From contig NZ_LR594659.1 in the NCBI RefSeq assembly GCF_901827155.1, positions 2,356,001 through 2,420,000 of the forward strand: DNA of 64,000 bases. The letters are read 5' to 3'. Made by a program: the position numbers and the translations under genes. Shown here piece by piece: positions 30,766 to 38,401 of this stretch. The notes under the pieces were generated by a model. It saw nothing but the letters and a program-made list of their open reading frames with translations. It was not told where the DNA came from and made no database searches. Origin of the DNA: Variovorax sp. PBL-H6 (GTDB lineage: Bacteria > Pseudomonadota > Gammaproteobacteria > Burkholderiales > Burkholderiaceae_C). Every line of letters starts with the position of its first letter. The first letter of the stretch is position 1.

Positions 30766-31913
30766 GCTTTCGGAAGGATTCCCATGAACTTGCACAGGAT
30801 CTGCAGCATCACCTCGTCGGCGCCGCCACCGATGGAGACGAGCCGCGTGTCGCGGTAGATGCGGGAGATCGGGCTTTCGTCCATGAAGCCCATTCCGCCC
30901 CAGAATTGAAGGCAGCCGTCGGCCACCTGCCGCACCACGCGGCCGGCCTTCAGCTTCGCGGCAGTCGCGAGCCGCGTGGCGTCCTGGCCCAGCACGACCT
31001 TCTCGACGCCGGCCCAGCACAGTGCGTGAAGTGCATCGACCTCCGCCTCGAGCTCGGCCAGCTTGTAGTGCACCCACTGGTTGTCCAGGATGGCTCGTCC
31101 GAATGCCTTGCGCTCGCCCGTGTAGGCGATGGTCTCGCGGATCGCGCGCCGCGCGATGCCGCAGGCGTTGAGTGCGCCCCAGAGGCGCTCGATCTGGAAC
31201 TGCTCCATCTGGTAGACGAAGCCCATGCCTTCCTCTCCGATGCGATGGCGCTGCGGCACGCGAACGTCGTCGAAATGCAGTTGCGCGGTGTCGGACGAGT
31301 CCATGCCCATCTTGCGCAGCTTGCGTGCCACCGTCACGCCGCGCGTCTTCATGGGCACGACGATCAGCGACTTGTTCCGGTGCGGCGCGCCTTCGGAGGT
31401 GTTGGCCAGCACCACGCAGAAGTCGGCCTGCGTGCCGTTGGTGGTCCACATCTTTCCGCCGTTGATGACGTAGTCGCCGCCGTCCTTGCGGGCCGTGGTG
31501 CGGATGCTCGCCACGTCCGAGCCGCTGCCCACCTCCGACACGCCGAGGCAGCCCACGAATTCGCCGCTGATCGCGGGTGCGAGGAATTCGGCGCGCAGCT
31601 CGGGGTTGCCGCGCTCCGCGAGCGCCGGCGTGCACATGTCGGTCTGCACGCCGATCGCCATCGGCACGCCGCCGCAATGGATTTCGCCGAGCGTCTCCGC
31701 GAGCACGGCCGCGTAGGAGTAGTCGAGGCCCTGTCCGCCGTTCTCTTCCGGCTTGTTCAAGCCCAGCAAGCCGAGTTGGCCGAGCTGCCCGAAGACCTGG
31801 TGCGCCGGAAAGATCTCGTCGCGCTCCCACTGGTCGACGTGCGGGTTGACCTGTTCGGCGATCCACCGCTGCACGGTGGCGCGCAACTGTTCATGTTCGT
31901 GCGTGAGTTGCAT
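30762..31913 (-). CDS. Acyl-CoA dehydrogenase (AtuD-like position)
   Basis: A 383-residue flavin acyl-CoA dehydrogenase with CLGVSEVGSGSDVASIRT (FAD/substrate loop), GGKMWTTNGTQADF, and a C-terminal GGMGFMDESPISRIYRDTR followed by SIGGGADEVML; the latter E is at the place of a common catalytic Glu in the C-terminal region. It lies between carboxylase beta (5 bases upstream) and alpha (ATGA overlap) genes, as atuD lies between atuC and atuF-type genes in pseudomonads. It should introduce the alpha-beta double bond before carboxylation. The acyl substrate (citronellyl-like, isovaleryl or other branched chain) cannot be told. Confidence 0.9.
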   Translation of the reverse strand: MQLTHEHEQLRATVQRWIAEQVNPHVDQWERDEIFPAHQVFGQLGQLGLLGLNKPEENGGQGLDYSYAAVLAETLGEIHCGGVPMAIGVQTDMCTPALAERGNPELRAEFLAPAISGEFVGCLGVSEVGSGSDVASIRTTARKDGGDYVINGGKMWTTNGTQADFCVVLANTSEGAPHRNKSLIVVPMKTRGVTVARKLRKMGMDSSDTAQLHFDDVRVPQRHRIGEEGMGFVYQMEQFQIERLWGALNACGIARRAIRETIAYTGERKAFGRAILDNQWVHYKLAELEAEVDALHALCWAGVEKVVLGQDATRLATAAKLKAGRVVRQVADGCLQFWGGMGFMDESPISRIYRDTRLVSIGGGADEVMLQILCKFMGILPKA

Positions 31914-31918
31914 GGCGA

Positions 31919-33538
31919 TCAGGGACGGGCAACGGAGAACTGCATCGGCTGCGGCGTGCGGGCATCGCCCTCACGGCACACGGCCAGCACCTTGGCCAGC
32001 ACCGCGCGGGTGTCGCGCGGATCGATCACCCCGTCATCGAGCAGCCGGGCGCTGGTGGTGAACACGCTCATCTGGCTGTCGAAGCGGTCGATGATGCGCT
32101 GCGACATCTGGTCGAGCTTCGCCTCGTCCACTTCTCCCTTGCGGCGCATGCTGGCTTCGGTGACGATGCGCATCGTGCCGGCGGCCTGCTCGCCCCCCAT
32201 CACAGCCGTCTTCGAGTTCGGCCAGCTGAAGCAAAAGCGCGGATGGAAGCCGCGGCCGCACATCGCGTAGTTGCCGGCTCCATAGGAGGCGCCGCAATAG
32301 ATCGTGATCTGCGGCACCGTGGCGCTGGTCACGGCCTGGATCATCTTGGAGCCGTGCTTGATGATGCCGGCCTCTTCGTAGGAGCGCCCCACCATGAAGC
32401 CGGTCGTGTTGTTCAGGTACAGGATGGGCGTGCGCGACTGGCAGCATGCCTGGATGAAGTGCGTGGCCTTGGAGGCCCCGGCCGGATCGATGGGGCCGTT
32501 GTTGGTGATCACGCCCATTGGCCAGCCCTCGATCCTGAAATGCCCGCAGACCGTTGCGCTGCCATAGTTCTGGCCGAACTCGAGGAACTCCGAATCGTCG
32601 GCGATGCGCGCGATGATCTGCTTCATGTCGACGGGGCGCTTGTGGTCCGCCGGCATCACGCCCAGCAGTTCCTCGGCGTCGTAACGCGGAGGCTTGAAGG
32701 TGCGTGGCGGCTCGTGCGGCGTGCCGCGGTCCCAGTCGATCTGCCCGAGGATCTCGCGCGCGATGCGAAGGCCATCGCGATCGTCCTCGGCCAGGTAGTC
32801 GCCCAGGCCCGACACCGACGTGTGCATCACTGCACCCCCCAGCTCCTCTTCGGTCGCCACCTCGCCGGTCGCGGCCTTCAGCAGCGGCGGCCCTGCGAGG
32901 AAAGCCCGCGAGCGGCCCCGCACCAGGATGATGTAGTCGGACAGGCCCGTCTGGTAGGCGCCGCCGGCGGTCGATGATCCGTGCGTGACGGTGACCACCG
33001 GCAAGCCCGCGGCCGACATGCGCGCCAGGTTGCGGAACAGGTTGCCGCCGCGCACGAACTCGTCGACCTTGTATTGCATGAGGTTCGCGCCCGCGCTCTC
33101 CACCAGTTGTACGTAGGGCAGCTTGTTCTCCAGCGCGAGCTCCTGGATGCGCAGTTGCTTGTCGAGACCCATGGGCTGCAGTGCACCCGCATCGATGCCC
33201 GAGTCGGACGCGATGACCATGCAGCGGATGCCGCTGACGAAGCCGATGCCGGCGATCACGCCGCCGCCCGGCACGCTCTTGTCCATGTCCGGCGTGTCGA
33301 GGCCGAGGCCGGCGAGCGTGGCGAGTTCGAGGAAGGGCGCGCCCGGGTCGAGCAGCAGCGAGAGGCGCTCGCGCGGCAGCAGCTGTTGCCGCTTCTCGAA
33401 TCGCTCGCGCGACGCCGCGGACTTGGCGTGCGTGCGCTGTTCGAAGTTGCGCAGCCGTTCGAGCAGCCCGAGCATGTTGTCGCGGTTCGCCGCGAAGGCT
33501 GCGCTGGCAGTGGAGATGCTGGATTCGATCTGGGGCAT
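31919..33538 (-). CDS. Acyl-CoA carboxylase beta subunit (AtuC/LiuB-like carboxyltransferase)
   Basis: A 539-residue carboxyltransferase of the methylcrotonyl/geranyl-CoA carboxylase type. It shows RERLSLLLDPGAPFLEL, the acyl-CoA-binding GGVIAGIGFVSG, THGSSTAGGAYQTGLSDY and a C-terminal half with NNTTGFMVGRSYEEAGIIKHG and ASYGAGNYAMCGRGFHPRF. This sequence class differs from the two shorter beta subunits at 42157 and 53569. It is the first gene of the operon running to 27969 and has the 19-bp element 70 bases upstream of its start. The substrate could be geranyl-, methylcrotonyl- or a related branched enoyl-CoA. Confidence 0.92.
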   Translation of the reverse strand: MPQIESSISTASAAFAANRDNMLGLLERLRNFEQRTHAKSAASRERFEKRQQLLPRERLSLLLDPGAPFLELATLAGLGLDTPDMDKSVPGGGVIAGIGFVSGIRCMVIASDSGIDAGALQPMGLDKQLRIQELALENKLPYVQLVESAGANLMQYKVDEFVRGGNLFRNLARMSAAGLPVVTVTHGSSTAGGAYQTGLSDYIILVRGRSRAFLAGPPLLKAATGEVATEEELGGAVMHTSVSGLGDYLAEDDRDGLRIAREILGQIDWDRGTPHEPPRTFKPPRYDAEELLGVMPADHKRPVDMKQIIARIADDSEFLEFGQNYGSATVCGHFRIEGWPMGVITNNGPIDPAGASKATHFIQACCQSRTPILYLNNTTGFMVGRSYEEAGIIKHGSKMIQAVTSATVPQITIYCGASYGAGNYAMCGRGFHPRFCFSWPNSKTAVMGGEQAAGTMRIVTEASMRRKGEVDEAKLDQMSQRIIDRFDSQMSVFTTSARLLDDGVIDPRDTRAVLAKVLAVCREGDARTPQPMQFSVARP

Positions 33539-33607
33539 GGCGGCTTGTATCTCTGAGTCGCGCGTCGGGGCGGCGAAGTGTCCAGATTAGGCGCAGCTGC
33601 CTGTGGG

Positions 33608-33626
33608 GTCTTGCGCGAAGTGGCTG
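33608..33626 (+). promoter_or_regulatory. 19-bp element upstream of the carboxylase/dehydrogenase operon
   Basis: GTCTTGCGCGAAGTGGCTG, 70 bases before the start codon at 33538 and downstream of the converse stop at 33654. Fifteen or more positions agree with the cluster consensus. No well-spaced second copy is seen nearby. Confidence 0.6.
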
Positions 33627-33653
33627 ATGCGGCCAGCGACGCGCGCGGCGATG

Positions 33654-34568
33654 TCAGCCGGTGCGCAGCCGCAGCCGCCACTTGGGCAACAGGAAGGCGG
33701 GCCGATAGCTCAGCTTGGTCTGGCGGAAACCCGGCAGGCCAAGGTCCTGCTCGAAATTGAGCCAATCCACGCGCGCGTCCGTGCGGCAGGCGAAGTGATG
33801 GAACATGTACTGCGCGATGCCCTTGAAGCGCACCAGTCCCTTGGCGAAGCGGATGACCCACACGCCCGGCTGCAGCTCCTCGGCCAGCACGAAGCCCGCG
33901 GGCGCGCCATCAGCCCAATGCACGAAGCCGTCGAGGTTCAGCTGCGGCGCGAGCGCCAGTGCCTCTCGGCAGGCCTCGTCATCCGCCTCGCCGGGTGCCT
34001 TGCCCTTGTCGCGCATCCAGCCTTCCAGCACCGCGAGCGCATCGTCGCGCAAGTGCTCGGCATAAGGCGCCACGCGCAGCGAATGCGCCGCCTGCAGTTG
34101 CGCCATGAGGTTGGCCTTTTTCTGCAGCGCGCGGCCCCGATAGCGCCGGAACGCGCCGGCGGGGTAGACGTAGTCGGCGTCGTCGCGCAGCTCGGTCAGC
34201 TCGAAGGGTGAACCACCCGCGGATTGCACTGCAACTGTCTCGCGCTCGCAAAGAGGAAAGAGAGCGCCGTGCCGTTGCACGACGTCGTGCAGCGCATTCG
34301 GAGGCGCGTTGCGCACATCGAAGAGGGGGATGGCGACGCGCTGTCCGTCGTAGGCCAGGCCGCTGATGCAGGGCCAGGGGCGGTCGTGCCAACGCCACTG
34401 ATGCGGCCGGCGGAAAAGCCAGAGATTGCCGAAGGAAAGGTCGGCGGGTGTGCGTTCCGCCAGCCCCTCGATCCGCGCGCTCAGCAGCGGCGCGATGCGT
34501 GATGCGAGCGCCAGCGTGAGCGGCGCCCCCACGCTGTCGGACAGGCCGGGATCAGCGGCGGCTGACAC
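33654..34568 (-). CDS. DUF2156-like protein (phosphatidylglycerol-lysyltransferase C-terminal fold)
   Basis: A protein of about 304 residues with the pattern of DUF2156/aminoacyl-transferase GNAT-like proteins: an early DLSFGNLWLFRRPHQW, a middle YRGRALQKKANLMAQLQAAH (cf. GRKxxKKRNHIN in relatives) and a closing NFEQDLGLPGFRQTKLSYRP. The start is uncertain: GTG 34568 or GTG 34574 both overlap the upstream TIGR03084-type gene, and no ATG exists. It is cytosolic, without signal peptide. It ends the four-member minus unit from the SDR at 36468. Its role beside acyl-CoA enzymes is not known. Confidence 0.7.
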   Translation of the reverse strand: MSAAADPGLSDSVGAPLTLALASRIAPLLSARIEGLAERTPADLSFGNLWLFRRPHQWRWHDRPWPCISGLAYDGQRVAIPLFDVRNAPPNALHDVVQRHGALFPLCERETVAVQSAGGSPFELTELRDDADYVYPAGAFRRYRGRALQKKANLMAQLQAAHSLRVAPYAEHLRDDALAVLEGWMRDKGKAPGEADDEACREALALAPQLNLDGFVHWADGAPAGFVLAEELQPGVWVIRFAKGLVRFKGIAQYMFHHFACRTDARVDWLNFEQDLGLPGFRQTKLSYRPAFLLPKWRLRLRTG

Positions 34569-35352
34569 GCGCACCGGGGGCAGGCCCGTCGGCGGGTTCG
34601 CCGGCGAAGCACTGCGCGAGCCGGGTCCATTGGTCGGCAGCGTCGCCGCGCCACGAAAGCGCAGTGTCGGCGCGGTTGCGCCGCTGCGTGACCAGCAGGG
34701 CGAAGTCGAGCGCGGGGCCATGCACGAAGTGCTCGCCCGACGGTTCGCCCCAGGTCCAGCTTCCACCGTCGGGCGCCTGGAGTTCGACGTAAGGCGTCGG
34801 CGCGGGCACGGGCAACTGGCGGTTCACGAAGGTCCAGCCGTAGGTGGTCACCCCCAGGTGGGTGATGTGCCGCAGCCCCGGCCCGGGGGGGCGCTCGCGC
34901 CCCAGCATGTCCCAGATGTCCTGTCCGTGCGCCCAGGTCTCCATGAGCCTGGCCGTGGCAAACGATCGCGCGCTCATGGTGGGGCCGTACCAGGGCAGGC
35001 GCGCCTTCGGGTCCTTGCCCGCCAGCTGTTCCACGAGGGCCTCATGGCGCTGCCGCCACAGTTGCAGCAGAGCCTTGCCATCGAGGTGGCCGTACCGGCG
35101 CCGCGTGATCGCGCTGATCTCCATGCCGGTCGCGAGCTCGCCGTTCAGCGCGTCCTTGTCGGCATCGAATGCCGCCGCATCGGACACGGCCTGCAGCGCT
35201 GTTTCGTCGAAGTACAGGAGGTGCGCCACCTCGTCCCAAGGCGTCCAGCCATGGAAGTCGGTGCGCTGCCGCCATTGTTCGTCCGTCAGGGATCCGCACA
35301 GGTCCGCAAGCCCGCGGTATTCGGCAAGCAGGTCGCCGGCAAGGTTCCTCAT
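34552..35352 (-). CDS. TIGR03084-family (DinB/maleylpyruvate-isomerase-fold) protein
   Basis: A 266-residue protein whose N terminus follows the DinB-like four-helix pattern (LAEYRGLADLCGSLTDEQWRQ then GWTPWDEVAHLLYFDE, and ETWAHGQDIWDML). The His residues at HLLYFDE and WAHGQD are the usual metal ligands. Such proteins are thiol-dependent or metal-binding, but this subgroup has no assigned reaction; it recurs beside acyl-CoA ligases and dehydrogenases. The start ATG overlaps the stop of the acyl-CoA dehydrogenase remnant (ATGA), which fixes the start and implies coupling. Confidence 0.75.
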   Translation of the reverse strand: MRNLAGDLLAEYRGLADLCGSLTDEQWRQRTDFHGWTPWDEVAHLLYFDETALQAVSDAAAFDADKDALNGELATGMEISAITRRRYGHLDGKALLQLWRQRHEALVEQLAGKDPKARLPWYGPTMSARSFATARLMETWAHGQDIWDMLGRERPPGPGLRHITHLGVTTYGWTFVNRQLPVPAPTPYVELQAPDGGSWTWGEPSGEHFVHGPALDFALLVTQRRNRADTALSWRGDAADQWTRLAQCFAGEPADGPAPGARVSRR

Positions 35353-35558
35353 GGGTGTTCTTTCAGATCCTCGTCGTAGCCGATGCCCGGCGCGCCGAGT
35401 TCCGCGAACTTGCGGTACAGCCCGCGCGGGAATGTTTCGGCTTCGTCCCATTCGTTGACGAAGGGCGCGATCTCGCGCTCCACGAGGTCGCGCAAGCCCG
35501 CGCGGTACGCCTCGTGATCAGGGCTGAAGTAGTGGGGCAGGGGACGGGCGTCCATCAT
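35349..35558 (-). pseudogene. Acyl-CoA dehydrogenase N-terminal remnant
   Basis: Sixty-nine codons. The sequence from HYFSPDHEAYRAGLRDLVE through AGLRDLVEREIAPFVNEWDE to ELGAPGIGYDE is a standard acyl-CoA dehydrogenase N terminus, then a short DLKEHP ends the frame. A complete enzyme needs about 380 residues, so the FAD and catalytic parts are missing. The stop overlaps the start of the TIGR03084-type gene. As in the SDR remnant at 21774, a gene body seems to have been lost while the junction with the next gene was kept. Confidence 0.75.
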
Positions 35559-35562
35559 CGGT

Positions 35563-36468
35563 TCAGGCCTCGCGCAACGCGGCGCGCAGCTGCTCGCCGA
35601 TCTCGGGCCGTTCCCGGAAGGGGTCCGGAGGCTGGGCCATGCCGACGATGGCCTCCATGCGGCTGCTCACGTTGCCGAGCGCCTTGGGGTGGGTGAAGAC
35701 ATAGAAGCGGTCCTGCGCCGCGGCCTCGAACACCAGGCGCGCGACGTCTGCCGCCGAGACGCGGCCGCTGGTGACGGCCTTGTCCACCATCGCCTTGCCC
35801 ACGAGCTGGCTGCGCGTGGGCGGCGCGGAGGGCTCATCGGCGGGGCGATTGCGTTCGCTCGCGGTGATGCCGGTCGCCACGAAGTAGGGGCACAGCACGC
35901 TGGCACTCACCTGCCGGGTGACCAGGCGAAGGTCCTGGTAGAGCGTCTCGCTCAGCGCAACGACCGCATGCTTGCTCACGTTGTAGACGCCCATGTTGGG
36001 CGGCGTGAGCAGGCCCGCCATGCTGGCGGTGTTGACGATGTGGCCGCGCCAGCTCGCGTCCCGCGATGCGGCCTCGAGCATCATCGGAGTGAACAGGCGC
36101 ACGCCGTGGATCACACCCCACAAGTTCACGCCCAGGAGCCACTCCCAGTCGCGCAGATCGTTCTCCCACACGAGGCCGTGGGCGACGACGCCGGCGTTGT
36201 TGAACACGAGGTGCGGGGCACCGAAGCGCTCTCGGGTGGCCTGCGCGAATGCTTCCATCTCGTCGGCCCGCGAGACATCGACGCGCATCGCCAGCACATC
36301 GGCGCCGGCCTCGCGCACTTCGGCCTCTGCGCGCGCCAGGGCGTCGGGCTGCACGTCCGCAAGCACCAGGTTCATTCCCATGGCGGCCCCGAGGCGGGCG
36401 CATTCAAGGCCGAAGCCGGAGCCGGCTCCGGTGAGGACGGCGGTCTTGCCGCGAAAGTCTTGGATCAT
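35563..36468 (-). CDS. Short-chain dehydrogenase/reductase (AtuG-like position)
   Basis: A 301-residue classical SDR: cofactor motif TGAGSGFGLECARLG (residues about 14-28), NNAGV at about 90, the catalytic Ser in VNTASMAGLL and the YxxxK in VYNVSKHAVVAL. Asp in VLADVQPD after the second strand suggests NAD rather than NADP preference. The start was taken at ATG 36468, with GAGG at a normal distance; ATG 36477 is also possible. It is the first gene of a unit continuing with the ACAD remnant, TIGR03084-type and DUF2156-like genes, with the 19-bp element 32 bases upstream. Confidence 0.9.
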   Translation of the reverse strand: MIQDFRGKTAVLTGAGSGFGLECARLGAAMGMNLVLADVQPDALARAEAEVREAGADVLAMRVDVSRADEMEAFAQATRERFGAPHLVFNNAGVVAHGLVWENDLRDWEWLLGVNLWGVIHGVRLFTPMMLEAASRDASWRGHIVNTASMAGLLTPPNMGVYNVSKHAVVALSETLYQDLRLVTRQVSASVLCPYFVATGITASERNRPADEPSAPPTRSQLVGKAMVDKAVTSGRVSAADVARLVFEAAAQDRFYVFTHPKALGNVSSRMEAIVGMAQPPDPFRERPEIGEQLRAALREA

Positions 36469-36499
36469 GGACGGCATCCTCGCCCTCGGCGGGTTGCGC

Positions 36500-36518
36500 G
36501 TCTTGCGGAAATTGGCTG
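36500..36518 (+). promoter_or_regulatory. 19-bp element upstream of the SDR unit
   Basis: GTCTTGCGGAAATTGGCTG sits between the araC stop (36525) and the SDR start (36468). Its position 32 bases ahead of the start codon would overlap a promoter of the minus-strand unit. Confidence 0.6.
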
Positions 36519-36524
36519 GAGCGC

Positions 36525-37352
36525 TCAGGCCGTCAGGGCCGGACGCTCGGATGCCTGCGTGATGATGCGCAGCTTGCGCGAGCCCGCGAAGATGTCCTTG
36601 GGCTTCAGTCCGAAGGTCTGGCGGATCGAATGACTGAAGTGCGTGGAGTCGGGATAGCCGATGTCCAGAGCCACGTACACCAGGGAACTGTCGCTGTTCA
36701 CGTAATGCAGCAGGCTGCGCGCGCGCTTCCAGGTGCGCACGCTGCGGAAGGGTGCCCCCACCTGTTCCTTGAAGAGGTGCAGGAACCGCGAGAACGAGAG
36801 CTTGGCCTGTGCGGCGCATTGCTCGGCGGCCGCCATGGTCGACGGATTGTTCTTGATGCTCTCGAGCACGGCGGCGATGCGGCGGTCGAGCGTGCGTGCC
36901 GGCAGCGGCTCGCCGAAGAAGGCGACGTCGAAATCCTCGGGACTCAGGTCCAGCGAGGCGCCCTCCGAGACGAGTCGCTGGTGAAGCGCCCGCACATGCG
37001 CTGCGAACTCCGGCGCGTGCACCGCGCCGCAGGCACGCAGCAGGGAGGGCAAGCGCGACAGGTCCACCGTCTCGGGCTCGATCAGGATGTCCAGCACATG
37101 CCTGCCCTCGCAGGCGATCTCGTAGGGAACATAGGGCTGGACGACTGCAACCTCGGCCGTCTGCCACTCGCCGCCTTGCACCCGTATGCGAATCAGCCCT
37201 TCGATGGCTACGTACGCGATGATCGCCCCCTTGGTGTGCATCGCGGGCGCACCGAGCAGGCCGGCATAGAAAATGCGATCAGGCGTGATCCACATCATGC
37301 GATCGCAGCTGGTGCAGTGCCGGGGCACGAAGATGTCGTTCGTCGAAAGCAT
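36525..37352 (-). CDS. AraC family transcriptional regulator, likely regulator of the super-cluster
   Basis: A 275-residue AraC-type protein. The C-terminal DNA-binding domain has two HTH units: AAEQCAAQAKLSFSRFLHLF (first) and SLVYVALDIGYPDSTHFSHS followed by IRQTFGLKPKDI (second). The N-terminal 150 residues are an AraC-type sensor with a beta-barrel pattern (GGEWQTAEVAVVQPYVPYEI). It is the only dedicated regulator between 19.9 and 55.1 kb. A copy of the 19-bp element lies 116 bases upstream of its start, consistent with autoregulation. Ligand unknown, perhaps an acyl-CoA or free acid of the pathway. Confidence 0.88.
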   Translation of the reverse strand: MLSTNDIFVPRHCTSCDRMMWITPDRIFYAGLLGAPAMHTKGAIIAYVAIEGLIRIRVQGGEWQTAEVAVVQPYVPYEIACEGRHVLDILIEPETVDLSRLPSLLRACGAVHAPEFAAHVRALHQRLVSEGASLDLSPEDFDVAFFGEPLPARTLDRRIAAVLESIKNNPSTMAAAEQCAAQAKLSFSRFLHLFKEQVGAPFRSVRTWKRARSLLHYVNSDSSLVYVALDIGYPDSTHFSHSIRQTFGLKPKDIFAGSRKLRIITQASERPALTA

Positions 37353-37467
37353 CGAGTGTCTCCAGGAGGCCGGCGATTGCGCTCTTTGCGCGTCCGCTCT
37401 TCTTCAGTGCATTCACGGCCCGCGCCAGCGGGGTCGAATCCTCAGGATAGCCAAGGTCTTGCCGGGA

Positions 37468-37486
37468 TACTTGCGTCAGCTGGCTA
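37468..37486 (+). promoter_or_regulatory. 19-bp element upstream of araC
   Basis: TACTTGCGTCAGCTGGCTA; less close to the consensus in its first half, perfect in CTGGCTA. It is in the 277-base gap between the BioD-like stop (37630) and the araC start (37352). Nothing else is recognised in that gap. Confidence 0.5.
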
Positions 37487-37629
37487 CCTTCTTGTCATGG
37501 GGTCGCGAGTCATGTCCGGGTTTACCCGGAAGGTGCCGCAGGTTCTTCGACATTATTGCTGCGTCGAGCTGGCGGCGTCGAGCCGTGAACTGGAAAGCCC
37601 CTGCTGCGCAGCCACGCCTTCAGCCTGGT

Positions 37630-38382
37630 TCAGTGAACTGCGTCGGGCGAAGGACCGCCTCGCATGCCCAGTGCGCGATGCAGCGCCTGAAGGTCGAGGT
37701 GAGCGACCGCGTCCGCGCTGGCGCGCGCATCGGAGGGCACCACCCCCAGCGGCGCCATCCCGAGCACGTCGGCCACGCGTGAACGCATGTCTGCGTTGCC
37801 AGGCGTGTCACCCATCGCGACCCAGCCTGCGAGGCGCACGCCATGGGCGCGCGTGAGGTCCAGGGCACGCCGGGCACGCCGGGGCGCATCGGCATCGGCA
37901 CGCAAGGTCAGCAGGAGCGGCAGTGCGAGGCGGCCGGCGACTTCGTGGACGTGGAGGGCGGGGCCCAAGGGCTCGTCGAGGCCACCGACGCCCGCGACCA
38001 CGACAGCATCCGCCCAGGTGGAGAGCACTTCGTAGGTCTCGACCACCGCCCGCGCCTCCACCCGCGCTCCGGCCTGCTGAACGGCCGCCGACGGGGACGA
38101 CGCCGGCGGCAGCACGTAGGGGCTCAGGACGTCCGGCGGCACGCCGAAAGAGCTGGCGCGCCCCAGGCACTCCAGGCGCGGGCTGCTCCAGCGCCCGGAC
38201 TGCTGCACGGCGTCCGCGACGAGCGGGGTCATTGCCGCCACGCGCAGCCCCAGGAAACGCAAGGCCAGCACGACGGCGAGCGCGCCCAGCTGTTCGCCAT
38301 CGCCCGCGGCCATGCCCGAGACGAAGCAGGAGCCGGGCAGGGCTTGCGCGAGAGTTCGCCGGGCCGGCATCGGGGCGTTCAC
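37630..38382 (-). CDS. BioD (dethiobiotin synthetase)-like paralogue with degenerate P-loop
   Basis: A 250-residue protein that follows BioD along its length: CFVSGMAAGDGEQLG at the start, AVVLALRFLGLRVAAMTPL, then LSPYVLPPASSPSAAVQQAG (BioD: NPYxxxxPxxPHLAA), ADAVVVAGVGGLDEPLG (BioD: VEGAGGxxVPL) and a GWVAMGDTPGN near the C terminus. BioD's ATP-binding GTDTxVGKT is here GMAAGDGEQ (residues 23-31): the essential Lys and Thr are Glu30 and Gln31. So it is unlikely to make dethiobiotin by the known mechanism. The start is GTG 38382 (ATG 38370 also possible). It follows an acyl-CoA ligase gene by 19 bases. Confidence 0.7.
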   Translation of the reverse strand: MNAPMPARRTLAQALPGSCFVSGMAAGDGEQLGALAVVLALRFLGLRVAAMTPLVADAVQQSGRWSSPRLECLGRASSFGVPPDVLSPYVLPPASSPSAAVQQAGARVEARAVVETYEVLSTWADAVVVAGVGGLDEPLGPALHVHEVAGRLALPLLLTLRADADAPRRARRALDLTRAHGVRLAGWVAMGDTPGNADMRSRVADVLGMAPLGVVPSDARASADAVAHLDLQALHRALGMRGGPSPDAVH

Positions 38383-38401
38383 CCGTTCCGCGCGCGGACG
38401 C

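Noticed and set aside
33580..33600. A second, minus-strand copy of the 19-bp element beside 33608
   Set aside because: CCAG and GCGC are present but five bases apart instead of three, and other positions fail; not counted.
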